Shown: positions 22,600 to 34,034 of the stretch, one piece after another
Layout: each line of letters starts with the position of its first letter
Position numbering within the stretch: position 1 is the first letter of the stretch
Origin: Trichuris trichiura
Lineage: Eukaryota > Nematoda > Enoplea > Trichinellida > Trichuridae
Direction: 5' to 3'
Length of the DNA stretch: 64,000 nucleotides
NCBI GenBank assembly: GCA_037903355.1
Contig: JBAJFE010000004.1
Span: 5,502,001-5,566,000 of the forward strand
Position numbers and translations under genes: made by a program
Notes under the pieces: generated by a model
What the model was told of the DNA's origin: nothing
Seen by the model: the letters and a program-made list of their open reading frames with translations, nothing else
The model's database searches: none

Positions 22600-25500
22600 A
22601 TCCTTTAAAGAACTTTTTCTTAACATTATCTCTTTCACATTTTACAATGGAAAGTGAAAACAGACTACGATTTCTGGGCTGTATGATTTTCTAAAAATGG
22701 ATTAAATAAAGACAAAAATCTGTAGAAAACTATTCATAAGAAACAAAATTTGTACCTGCACTAAAGGCCCTCGGTTCTAATTCGGTTTTCACATGCATGG
22801 TAAACCGCTGTGATGAACGATATCTCAGCAACGAGTTAAGCACAGAGAAAGCTGTAAGTTAGAACGAATGCACTAAACACGTCGTCCGTTTAGTAATCAG
22901 AAGTAATGTTAGCCTAAGACTGTAGGGTACCGAATGGGTATCATAACATAAAGATGAAATCAGCCCATGGTAGTCCTGCCGTATTAAACCGTTTAGGCAA
23001 GAAGAACAGGTGACTATCTCCAGCCTGAGTGTTCACGGTCTTCTTCCAATCATTCTCAAGACCTAGGTTGATCCTGCAAAAAATAACTTGAAAATGTCGG
23101 ATGGGATGTCCTCAGGGTGCGTCTACATCTACACTAACATTCTGCTGCTGCACTGTTAGCATGTCCCAGAAACTGAGAGACCCTTGAAAGGAACGTTCCG
23201 AAAACATTTGGCCAGCGTAAACAAGTAGTTGCGCTTAACTGAAAAGCTAAAAGTAAACTGAACAAAAATGAAAGGCGCTAGGTACAAGAGCTAAAAAATC
23301 ATGGACTATCTAATAAGAACAACTGCACCAATGCAGGACGTCACAAAATTCGACCAAAGGATGTTAGCGAGCAAGGATTTGAGAAATCTAAATGTACTTC
23401 GCCAGAAAAAATATTACGAAGCAGACAACCGTAGCCAGTTAACTGATAGATGATCCGTGGCCAAAATAAAAAAACCAGCTGCTGGTCTATCATTGTTTTG
23501 AGGACAGAACAAAATAGTTCCTGGAGCTTTGCCGTTTCCGTTCCCGGTCAAATCACTTTTCATTTAAGTGTTAGCTTCCACGGAAGAATTGAACAGAGCA
23601 TATGCTTTACAACTAGCTGCTTCTGTGAAAACTACGAGGCAAAACGACAGCTGCACATCTTTTGGTAGTTTTGTAACTGCTATATTGCTTTGTTCCGGCA
23701 ATAGGAATTCTCTGTGAGAGGAGCAGTAGCACAAGCAAATGGAAGAATCTATTGCAAACGAAAGCAGTTGGTTTACAGTCTTTTTAATAATGGTATTAGA
23801 CCACACAGTACGAAAATTTTATTAAACGATCTGTCTATGTAATCGTTTTGAAAGCTTGCCAAGAGTGTGCAAAAGAACTTACTGCTATTGCATAATTGAT
23901 TAAGCATATAGTCATCCAAGTACGAAGCATGTCTGCAGGCAAAATGCTCGGCACACTTTTCGCATTATATACCCTCATGTTTATTCTTCAGTCGCATAAA
24001 TGTTTATTAAAGAGCCTGTGATTCCATTCTGTGTTTACTAAATGACAACCTTATCGCAACACCACAATGAATTCACGTAACCCTCGTCGCGATTGCGTTG
24101 ATTCTATGCTATGCATAGACGCCCATATGTTTGACCTACTATTTGAACTGCACGACTGAGCATCCTGGGAACTTGGAAAGAACAGTTTGCGGAACGAAAC
24201 TTACGCCTTCTTCGCTCAGCATTGCATTTTTTTCGTTTCGGATGTGGTTCGCTGAGTTAGAATTCTATTGCTTATAATTTGGGATTACGCCTTATTGAAT
24301 GCTGTGTTCTTCTTGATGGAATTACGTTTAAGGAAAGCTGGCAACCGACTGAATACCATTTTAAGTTCAGATGCTACCTCTAGTTTTTAGCTCTCGCTCT
24401 GGTTAAGTGAAGCTTCCATTTTCCATAGAGATGCTACGGACAAAGTACTCGATTTCTCTTTCGCTTTATTAATACACGGGATTCCGTTTTCACTTTGCCT
24501 ATAAACTTGCATGAAATTTTTATGAGTTACTTGGTGATACATAAATTCACATTCATGGATTTGCCAAAGTAGCCATAGAAAGTGCGAGTGAAAACTGATG
24601 ACGAGCCTCACGCAATGCTTTTGGTGTTTAGGTTGAAGTGACAGTGACGGCGCCATTTACATGTATGGCTTACCAGGATTACAAAAGATGTAATGTTTCA
24701 GAACGTCTTCGTAGTAGGGAACTTATAAGTACACGGCGTTAATCAGTGCACCCCTACCGTGACTAATGTAACCGATTCAGATAACCTTACGCCAATGAAA
24801 GTTCATCTAACAGTTGCATATTGTTTCTGTTTGATTCTGGCACCGAAGCAGTTGAAATTCATTGTCACTATGTTACGTGTACTCCGAGCAAAGCTTCTCT
24901 TAGATCACAGCAAACTGTCGGCTTGTTCAGCTGCCTTGTGGAAGTTTTAGTATCGAAGACAAACCACCTTGGTTCACATTAACAAGCCTTACAGGTAGAG
25001 CTCCAGATTAGTAACGAACAAACCACTTCTCAATTGACTACAGAATTTTTTTGGTCTCATAGAGTCATTAAACAGGGCTGAGTAAACTGAGGCGCAAAAG
25101 CGTAATAGGTTGTTACGCATCACGCGACTGATGCAAACGAAAAAAGCTGAGTGGATTGACGGTGCACCGTTACGCCTTCGCTTGACTAGACGACCTCATC
25201 ATTACGTGAGTGCTAGACTCAACATGAAACATTCAAGAGAAGTCACTCGCTGATAGCTTCCATTTGTTTCCCAAAAGAACATTCTGATCTTAAATCTTTC
25301 GATAGATGGCAAAACGTTAGCGACAGTTACGAATATATGGTCCGTTGTAATTTGGTTGTTTAGAATTTATAGTCATCTTTACCGAAGAAGACGTTTATTT
25401 AATTTGTAAAGAGCCGTTGCTCTTTGGATATCTAGCCCTGCCTTCAGCCGACCGCCGTCCGTTACTTCACTAAATAAGAGCCTTTCTTACTAAAGGAGAC

Positions 25501-26450
25501 TATGAAATTTAAGATAAACACTAACAATGCTTTGAATTTTCAACGTTTTGGATTTTATCCTTCTTAAAACAGGCTATTAATCGTGTTAAAACCTTAATTG
25601 CGCCCTATGATTGCTCAGTGAGTAAGCTTAAAGCTGTGCGAAAAATAAAGAATGTGTTAGAAGAGTTCAGATTTCTTTTCTGCGTTATTTTCCTACACTT
25701 TATGTTGACAGTTCTGAGGTGTGTTTAAGCTTTTCCTTCCCTGACGACAGAGTAGAGATATACTAACAACTCTGAATATTCTAATAGTAATTTCAAATAA
25801 GACATTTAACCGTTAACTGGCCAAGCCTGTAAGAGTTTACAAGGAACGAACCTGCGTTGCTATTTTTAACCATAACGTTGCACATGTTTGCGGCTACCTA
25901 AATCATGGTATTTAGAATGTTTAACCCACTGCATTAAATCGTCCGTTTGAAAAACAAAAACATTTTAATAGGCAGACGCAGCTGAACTCATTCTCTGAAT
26001 AGCGTTGCACCGTACCCGAGTCAGAAGAAAATTTTTCCTAGACGTGTTAGTCATAGGATTTGATAAACGCCTACAACAAACCCAGACTTGCACCCTAAAA
26101 AAATCCTGCGCATTCAGATCACTTCCTGCACTTTTTGTCAATTTACCTGAAGTCACTACTTAAAGAAGTTACTCTGGAATCGCAGGCAGAACTCTTAATG
26201 TTTAGAAACCTGAATCCTCGGTTTCGAACTGCTTCACATAAAAAGCTTTTCATCAAGCAAGTAGTTATCTAAGAAAGCTAGTTAACAGTATACAACACAG
26301 CAGGGCAGGGTAGCTGCTACTAAATTTCGGCACCGAAAGCAATGGGTTCTTCAGCCATAGTTCCCCTGCTGTGCATTACTTTGAGGAAAACCCTAGTAGC
26401 TAGGAGAAGTATTAAACTTTAACGTTTTCTTCAAAAATTCATTTAGCGTG
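22600..26450. other. Intergenic, no supported gene
   Basis: Several frames of 60-90 codons exist (for example minus 24387-24656, minus 23564-23806), with no recognisable product and no splice chain. No tRNA-like or repeat structure was noticed. Confidence 0.4.
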
Positions 26451-26479
26451 AGACCTATGATGAGAAATGATAAAGTCAG

Positions 26480-27360
26480 GACTTCAAGTGCCAACTAACG
26501 TGAGTGTCTACGAAACGAGATGCGAATGCTCAGCTTCCTACATTGGAAAACCTAGTAGCACATTACTTCATAGATACAAAGAGCCTCTGCCAGACATCGT
26601 GCGACACAATAATACGAAAACGCCTTAATTGGATCAGGTGTTAAACATCCAACGCAGATACAGATATGCAGATAGATGCAGATGCAGATATGCAGATACT
26701 TACAGATACATCCAACAGGCCAAACCCGTGAATCTGAAGATCTACTATGAAAAAAAAGGTGTTAAACATAGAGAAATACCGCAGTCGTTCGCTTCTTCAG
26801 GGAATGGCTAATCCTAGTCGGTCATTCACGGCCATCGAACATTTTACGTTGCTCAGCAAAAATTCTATCCTCTGATATCATATCTAAAGCCAAAGTTTGC
26901 ACTGAGAAGAACAAAAAAAACGTTGTTCTCTAGATAAAATATCACAATTGTAACGACGGCATCAAAGTGAAGACTTATGCTATGACGCAATCATTTACAA
27001 GGACTACATTCAGTTACGTCCTGAAGGCTAAACAGATCACAAAACAGGTCCCGGAGAAACTAATAAAAGTTAAAATTTCGTATTGAAAATTCTGAAGCAG
27101 TCCAAAATCTGAGAATAAGATCTGTGTAACATTCAGCACGAAAAGTGACAACGTTAAAACTGGCTCTGACACTTCGAGTGTCGGTATCATTCTATTAGGG
27201 AATGTTTTATTTGATATTATTCATCAGCTTGGAGTATTAGTTGTTTTGTAACAAGTCGGTATAAGTTCACGTCATTGCTAAATTATCACTACTAACCCGT
27301 TGAAGACGGAACAAGAGTAGTTCCGAATGTTCCGGCAATAAAAGTCTTGTCTTCCAGGAG
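26480..27360 (+). pseudogene. Decayed Penelope-like element relic 2
   Basis: Plus strand. From 26506 the frame reads VYETRCECSASYIGKP, then STLLHRY, a diverged GIY-YIG core (compare VYEIRCGCNASYIGETG in copy 1). An endonuclease C-terminal-like stretch follows around 26830-26940. Near 27299-27340 lies 'ttgaagacggaac...gttccgaa', a decayed hammerhead-like core. The frame is broken throughout. Confidence 0.7.
26652..26712. repeat. Degenerate GATGCA/GATACA tandem repeat
   Basis: Roughly ten imperfect 6-nt units (cagata, gcagat, acagat) inside the relic. Confidence 0.8.
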
Positions 27361-27369
27361 GTTTAATTG

Positions 27370-28570
27370 CAAAAAGAAAAAACCAACAAGCAAGTCGAAC
27401 TGAGTACAAGTTTTGCACCACTTAAACACAAAAGCATAAATAATAAACTCTATAATCACTAGCTACACGAACTGCTTGTTAAATGAATTAAAGCCCAATA
27501 AATATTTTTTACAAAGAGATGGAACGTCTAATCAATGCAGAAAATTACTGTAAACAAGCTGCTCGGTTATACGAAATGACCAGGGGATTAGAGGAAGGAG
27601 TGAACCAACCTAAACGTAAACGTAGGATGCTTCTTAACGAGTCCGTGCTTTTTCACATGCAGTCATTGTACGCCTGTTTTGCCAATGTCTATAAGGTCAC
27701 TGCTTTCACTGATTAGACGAAACGAATGCCTTATGAACGACTTGACGAGCAGTCTTTAGGAAAGAACAAAGAAGCAGCGACCTAGTTTATGGCTTTCAGG
27801 AGCAACGTGTCCCATCTCCAGGTCATCGTTGAAGGTTCTGAAAACTACGAAATCAATCGTGGTTATCTGTTTTTCTTAACAACTGCTTTTCCATTCGTTG
27901 GTAGCTTTCCGTGTTGTTTATTAAATGAAAACAGCAAACAGAGGAAAAGGCAAAACATCTGTACGAAGACTGGGAGTAAAAAAATAAAGCATCGCCCCTG
28001 AAATTGGAAGAAAGAAGGTAAAGGGATACATCGCAGCTAGCGTACATCGAAAACCATTGGAAACACCTAAGGCATGGTAGACCATGGAACGGCAGTTTAT
28101 GGCAATGAACTTAACAGTCAAGAATTAAAATTACATCTAGAACACTTCCAAAGAAAACAGTTTTCCAACACACCTTATGAACGTGGTCACATACCACAAA
28201 TTCAATCATCGACAGACTTCTATACCGGAATGAACTTCGAAATGAAAACATTTCCTTCCGTACCTTGCTTGGTTAGGGGAAAGGACTAGACAGGCTGGGG
28301 AAATTTTCTAAGTTTCAAATAAAGTTCAAAAAAGTACAATATGCCTGTGCCTTAATATCTTTAGTTGACGATGGAAACAGAAGCATTTTGAACGCGGACT
28401 TCTTTTCGTCTAAACGAATGAGGAAATAAACCGTTTTTACTCTACGGTCACACCGGCTTTTATGAAGCTTTATATTTTCACATTGACTTCTCAACAATTT
28501 TCCACGCCTTTTTACTTTAATTCTCTTCTGTCTTTAATTGAATTCGTTTTATTTCATTTAACGTAATTAT
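27370..28570. other. No supported gene
   Basis: Plus-strand frames at 27519-27716 (65 codons, starting MERLINAENY) and 28074-28289 (71 codons) have coding-like composition but no known relatives that I recognise and no clear splice partners. I do not call them. Confidence 0.3.
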
Positions 28571-28587
28571 ATCCTTACTTTATTATT

Positions 28588-28902
28588 GTATGGTCTTCTA
28601 CGGCTTTTCCTGTTTATCTGTTGTGCTGGTATCTGTAAATTAAACGAAACAGCTGCTCTACCAACGGATGGATGAGCCGTTATTAAGAAAAATTGTACAG
28701 ATGTCAATGCACTCAACTGTTTAATATCAGAGCTTTCGGAACGCTCTAGTTCCGTCGTCAGTGAGGTGGTGGAGCATTCGTTGGTAGAGCAGCTGTTTCG
28801 TTTAATTTACAGATACCAGCACAACAGATAAACGGGAAAAGCCGTAGAAGACCATACACTATGAAATCCCATCCCGTTACGAAGCACCCAGTGTTCAAGA
28901 AC
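28588..28902. mobile_element. Penelope-derived foldback C
   Basis: Asymmetric foldback of the copy 1 family. It lies between tactttattatt at 28576-28587 and 28903-28914, a 12-bp duplication. The left arm is longer and includes a hammerhead-like core on the minus strand; the tail (cagtgttcaag type) is at the right end. Confidence 0.8.
28734..28761 (-). ncRNA. Hammerhead-like core in foldback C
   Basis: Minus strand: CTGACGA, C, GGAAC, loop, GTTCC, GAAA, as in copy 1. Confidence 0.5.
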
Positions 28903-28919
28903 TACTTTATTATTATTAC

Positions 28920-31090
28920 TATTCTTCTTTTTATTATTTTTATTATTATCATTCTCATTATTACTATCATCCCCTGCATCTTGTTCTGCTCTTATACTAC
29001 TTCATTATGTTCATTTCAATTCATTTTATCTAATACCAGGAAACCCAACCAAGACAAATACACCTCTAAATAGCAACAAATATGAAAACTGCAGCTTAAA
29101 CTATAGGGGTTCTTTAGTTTAAGTCGTTTATTGCACAGACACAGTTCCCGCTCTTATGGTGATTATTTGCAAGATGCTTAGGACTGGACAAGGTGTGCTC
29201 CGAAAGCTTCGCAATTCCTTGCACAATAAATGGGTACATCGTAACTAATGTACCTTGAATAGGACAATTCATACGGCCGTTAGTAAACATACTGTCCTTC
29301 ATCAAGAAAGTAAATTCTAACATTGGCACTGTGAATGTGGAGTAATGCTAACTGCCGCAAGAGTAGTAAACGAAGCAAATTCTGTAACATGCAAAAACAA
29401 GCAAAGGAAAAATGTTCTGCAATGTAAACATTTAACAAACGCAAATTAAACAAAAGAACAGAAAATGTTGAGTAGTAATGAAACGCATGCGTAAATGCAC
29501 GAATCGTGCGCAGGTGACGATTTACTTAGCCAACGACGAAGTAGCTCAAACTATATTGACATTTCCATACTGGCCTTCGAAAAACGTCAGACGATTGCTT
29601 AACAGACACTTCATCTAATTTGCAGTCTAACTCCTTTATTCGAAAGACTGCTTTATAAGTACTTCCATTCATTTGAGATGACTTGCTCAAGTGAGAGGTC
29701 AACTTATTGCGTAAATATCCACAGGCAATAACTAGCAACTGAACGCATTTTAAAGATTCCTTAATTCGTAATCGATGTAAAGATGAAGCTTGAAATACTC
29801 TCATCATTTCGCGTGACCCAATGTTCATTTATTTAGCGGCGTATCAAAATAGAAGAATGCTGAATTAATATTTCTGATCACGTTATTCCAAGCATTGAAC
29901 TTTGCAGCGTTCCGTTCCTGCAAGTGGATGACGGTGCAGAAATTTTAACTTGCGGTACCCGCTGAGACGACTTCTAAAGGTCAGCCACTTTCTAAAGGCA
30001 ATTGAGTGGTCGCTTTCTCGAGGACAGACTAGCAGTGTTAATGCTGCTCAGCTTGTAAAAAACGAAACTACCGCAGTCAAAAGCGCATAACTCTCCTTCA
30101 TCAGTAAATGCACGCATTTTCCACTGCAAATGAAGCACAAGAAATTTCACAACAGCCTTTTTCCGAAGTCAACCGTCATTCACGAAACATAGGAGGATGG
30201 GATCCCTGAAAGTACCTCAAGAAGTACTTGAAGCTTCCATTAGAATATGTCTAGTTCATCAGTCTGCGTTCCGAGATAAGATTCATGTTCTCATCTTCTG
30301 GTTTTCAACATCCATTTTAGAAAAAGCTGTAGCCTCGTTAGTTTGCAACTGTTGCAGTGGATAATGCTCAGCAAAAGGTAGCAACATAGTGAATTATTCT
30401 GGCACGTCGGATAATTATCATTAATAATTAGCATAGGGATAGCAGGGAATTGTAAAAGGCAAGAAAGGATGGCAATAGAACTGGTAACAATTGTCAAAAT
30501 TGATTAATTCTTATGGCACGTGTATGTATACACATGTATATACAGCTGCAGTTCAGACCTGAGCAAATACAATGAATGGTTTTTACAAAAAGAAACACTT
30601 AAACAATAAATTAATAACTTTGACCATTAGCGTGTCAAAATTATAAGCTAACTGGCATGCTGACTGAGCCAAAAAGAGAAGGATCGTCATATCCGTGGCG
30701 ATTAATCCCTGAGCTTTTCGCAGATAACAAATTCCTTGTATAATCAACTCCTTTGCACAAAAAAGCGCCCGTTAAAAAGCTGCACACTTCAACCCTACTT
30801 TATTCATAATACTTAATACCAAATAAATGCAACGTACGTATTTGTTACATGGCTTTTCACACTGAATAGTGGGCGCTTAGTAACGGTTTTGCACAGCATG
30901 TTTGCATCTGGAAACGGCTGGTAGCCGTGTTTGATTTCCAGAGATTTCAGGACTATTGGTTGTCCTGTTTTCAGCAAAGACCAAATAAACGTTAAACGAA
31001 AATAACGGGAAAGAGTCTCCAGGGGATACTGTGAATTCAACAGAAGTTGAAAATTAATCGTTTCATAACGGGTCACGGTCTGTAAACGCA
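28920..31090. other. No supported gene
   Basis: TTA/ATT-rich near 28905-28975. A 100-codon minus-strand frame at 29526-29828, starting with ATG, is the longest; I cannot assign it. A 92-codon minus-strand frame at 30813-31091 abuts the next foldback. Confidence 0.35.
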
Positions 31091-31099
31091 CAAAAAGGT

Positions 31100-31350
31100 T
31101 TTATTGTTCCCGTTGCCAGTTGCTTTGAAAACACAGTTTCTCCTGACGGGTGTGTGTAACAACATTGATTTACGGAAAGGCAACCCGTTCAACGTTTTTG
31201 TTAATATTGCGAAGCTTTCGAGAAACACCTGTTCCTGACTTTCATGCGCTGAAGACGGGAACAGGTGTTCCCTGAAAGCTTCGTAATATTCATAAAAACT
31301 CTAAACGGGTTGCCTTTCCGTACATCAATGTTGCCCGTTGCAAGTATCCA
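31100..31350. mobile_element. Third-family Penelope-end foldback
   Basis: Inverted arms around 31176-31230 and 31270-31325 share 'cggaaaggcaacccgtt'. A tail at about 31120-31160 (ttgaaaacacagtttctcctgacgg...) resembles the extra tail of copies 1-3. The flanks attgttcccgttgc and atgttgcccgttgc look like an imperfect target duplication. Confidence 0.65.
31249..31277 (+). ncRNA. Hammerhead-like core, third family
   Basis: CTGAAGA (31249-31255), one C, GGGAAC, a 4-nt loop, GTTCCC, one T, then GAAA (31274-31277). Same layout with a different stem sequence that still pairs. Confidence 0.45.
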
Positions 31351-32385
31351 TAAACGAACGGAGTTTCCGGAATTCGATTGTTTCCGCTGTAAGCAGTGAT
31401 TTAGTAAGAGGTAGGATCACCAAGTCACCGCCGCTAAGCCACTGAAAAAACCCCTCCTATTGTTAAGCACACGCTTGCTATTATTGCAATATACAGGCGG
31501 CCTTCGTTATCCGCGGATTCTATACAACGCGGTTCGTCCGGCGTGAAATAGTGACGTCATCTTTTCACAAAAACATGCGCACCGCTGGCTATTTTCCGGC
31601 AAGCGCAGGTCCTGAAGGATATGATTGCTGAATACGATCCGTCCATGGAACGTCGCATCATGGTTACACGAGGAATAACGGCTTCGTTGAAGCCGCTACA
31701 AGACTTATTCGATCAAGCGAAGAGAAGGCAGAGACAGCTCCCTATAACAATGTTTTTAAAGAAAACTCCAGCAGCTGCGGAGACTAACATTTTAAGGCAA
31801 GAAGCTTTGCTACCAACAAGTTCAAAAAACTTGTTGCCTGGGTGTTCTCCAGGAGATCTGCGCCCACCTACAGAAAATGGATAAACTGATTCATGATGCC
31901 CCAAACGTTTCTGCCGTAGACGTGGATGTGTTCTGTGTGATTTTCACTATTTCTGCTTAAATGCGCCTATGTATTTTATATTTCGTCTGCTCTGTACCCA
32001 TTCCGCGCACCAGTACATCGCTTAGCTCATTAAAACAAGGCGTTTCCCAGGCGTTTAAAGAAAGAGCATTTTACTTTCATCCTTTCTTGTACCTAACGGC
32101 CTGGACTCTGATGGCTACCCCATCGGACAAGCGCAGTCTCATTAATGTCTTTATCTCGTAGCTAGATTCCGTAGTACCAAGTTCGAAGAATCACTAGGTA
32201 TGATAACCGTTCGTGAAGGAATTCAAGCGGACAGGACAAAATACGCAGCTAGAATATAAGATATTTGGCCTTTTTCATAAGGTTTTGAAAACGTGGTTTC
32301 TTGGTACGGGACAATATGTTTTCATGATGAAGAAATTTATTACGGATGTATCCCGTTTGTATTCTATATAAAGAGGCTCCGGAGC

Positions 32386-32413
32386 TTTCGGGTCATTCGA
32401 GACCCATCATCAG
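32386..32413 (-). ncRNA. Hammerhead-like core, copy 3 left arm
   Basis: Minus strand: CTGATGA, one T, GGGTC, loop, GACCC, GAAA. Confidence 0.5.
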
Positions 32414-32574
32414 CGGTCTTAAGTGTAAATATGAATTGTGCCAGCGAGTGCCATCTATCGATTCTGAGGATTTTAAAGCGGGTATTTTAAAGCATTCTCT
32501 TTGTAGGTTTTTGTATTTGAGTCTGTCAGCGCACTTCTTTTTTCTTTTTTCTCTCTTTGTTTCTCTCAGAACTA

Positions 32575-33609
32575 TAGACAGACACATAGCTCCACGCCTT
32601 TTTAAAAGATACGTAGACGACATCTTTGTCATTATAAAAGCTGGAAAAGAAGAACAATTTCTACAATTCTTCAACAACGTCCGTCCTAACCAAATGGTCT
32701 TCACAATGGAAAAAGAAGATAACAAAACCTTGCCCTTCCTGGACGCCTTAATCATTCGCTCAAGCGAAGGCCTTAAAACCAGAGTGTATAGAAAACCCAC
32801 GCACACAGATCAGTACCTCAACTTTTCATCACATCACCCACGATCAGTAATGCGTGGTATCCTCTCTGGAATGATAGACAGAGCATTCAACTTATGCAGT
32901 CCCGAATATCTCCAGCCAGAAATTAACTACATTAGAAAAATCTTCTACAAAAACGGTTATCCTAAGTCCTTTATCAACCAAGTGCTCAACCACAAGCTTC
33001 GCACATGTGAGTCTCCAGAGCAAAACACACCGCACGAGACTTGTCTGGTTATTCCTTATGTGGCAGGCTTAGGCGAAAAGATTGTCCAATTAGGAAAAAG
33101 ATTAGGCTTCAGAGTCTTTTTGAAAAGTTCGCCCAACCTCAGGGCAATTCTTCGCACAGACAAAACTAAAATCCCCGCAAACAAAAAGACAGGATTAATA
33201 TACGCGGTTGAATGTTCTTGCTCAGGGATTTATATTGGTGAAACCGGAAACACCCTAGAGCATAGATTTAACGAACACATAAAAAAAACTCACAAGTTAC
33301 AATAACGCGAAAGCCATACTTAACAATGGTACCAATCTAACTACACAACGAGGCAGACCAATCGTGGACCCAAAAATTACAATGGAAAAAGCCAAACAAG
33401 CCTCTGCTGTAGTGGAATACGCGACGCAATGCACTCAAGCACTCCAACCAAAAGTTTTATGTTACGAAAACAATTTACGGTTAAGAAGAATTAAAGAAGC
33501 ACTATATATCAGACACAATACGACATATAACCGCGATCAAGGAGTGGACATAAGCGAGATTTGGACAAATATTGTGACGCGGTATAATTGTTGCACACTC
33601 ACCAGATGA
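32575..33609 (+). pseudogene. Penelope-like RT/GIY-YIG fragment, frameshifted
   Basis: Begins directly at the arm junction with DRHIAPRLFKRYVDDIF, so everything before the RT catalytic box (including PMGSPLSP) is missing. LPFLDALI, YRKPTHTDQY and GIY-YIG (LIYAVECSCS..YIGETGNTLEHRF) follow. An extra A in the A-run at about 33283-33290 shifts the frame. The endonuclease end (ASAVVEYATQC, KEALYIRHNTTYN) continues in the next frame to the stop at 33607-33609. Sequence is close to copy 2. Confidence 0.88.
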
Positions 33610-33760
33610 AACAAAGAGAGAAAAAAAAGAAAAAAAGAAGTGCGCTGACAGACTCAAATACAAAAACCTACAAACAGAAGGCTTTAAAATACCCGCTTTA
33701 AAATCCTCAGAATCGATAGATGGCACTCGCTGGCACAATTCATATTTACACTTAAGACCG

Positions 33761-33788
33761 CTGATGATGGGTCTCGAATGACCCGAAA
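33761..33788 (+). ncRNA. Hammerhead-like core, copy 3 right arm
   Basis: CTGATGA (33761-33767), one T, GGGTC/GACCC stem, GAAA (33785-33788), then the ten-base palindrome GCTCCGGAGC. A C replaces the expected U of the cleavage triplet seen in other copies. Confidence 0.5.
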
Positions 33789-34034
33789 GCTCCGGAGCCT
33801 CTTTATATAGAATACAAACGGGACACATCCGTAATAAATTTCTTCATTTTTCATAAGGTATCCTATATAACGCGGAATTCAACTTAACGCGGTAAAATGC
33901 TCAAAACGTTGGACGAATTAACCGCGGATAACGAGGGCCGCCTGTATATATACCGCGAATGTAATTGAAGTGGCATAATGGAGACACCATCGCACAGCTT
34001 TCCGCTGAAGGTCTTTTCCCGTCATTATTTAATA

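Larger units (their letters stand above)
32284..33846 (+). mobile_element. Penelope-like element copy 3, inside transposon A
   Basis: Perfect 13-bp target duplication tttttcataaggt at 32271-32283 and 33847-33859. The left end has the extra tail (tttgaaaacgtggtttcttgg...), then an inverted copy of about 270 bp of the 3' end, then the truncated main copy on the plus strand, then the 3' end without tail. The neighbouring transposon B keeps the corresponding uninterrupted sequence, so both boundaries are secure. Confidence 0.93.
31494..33944 (+). mobile_element. Tigger/pogo-like DNA transposon A, interrupted
   Basis: Terminal inverted repeats begin CAGGCGGCC and continue to CGTTATCCGCGG, with TA on both sides (31492-31493, 33945-33946), as for the Tc1/mariner-pogo superfamily. 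A plus-strand remnant at 31600-31884 reads AQVLKDMIAEYDPSMERR and ITASLKPLQDL, the conserved C-terminal tail of Tigger-type transposases. No DDE catalytic domain remains. A Penelope-like element is inserted at 32283/32284. Confidence 0.85.
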
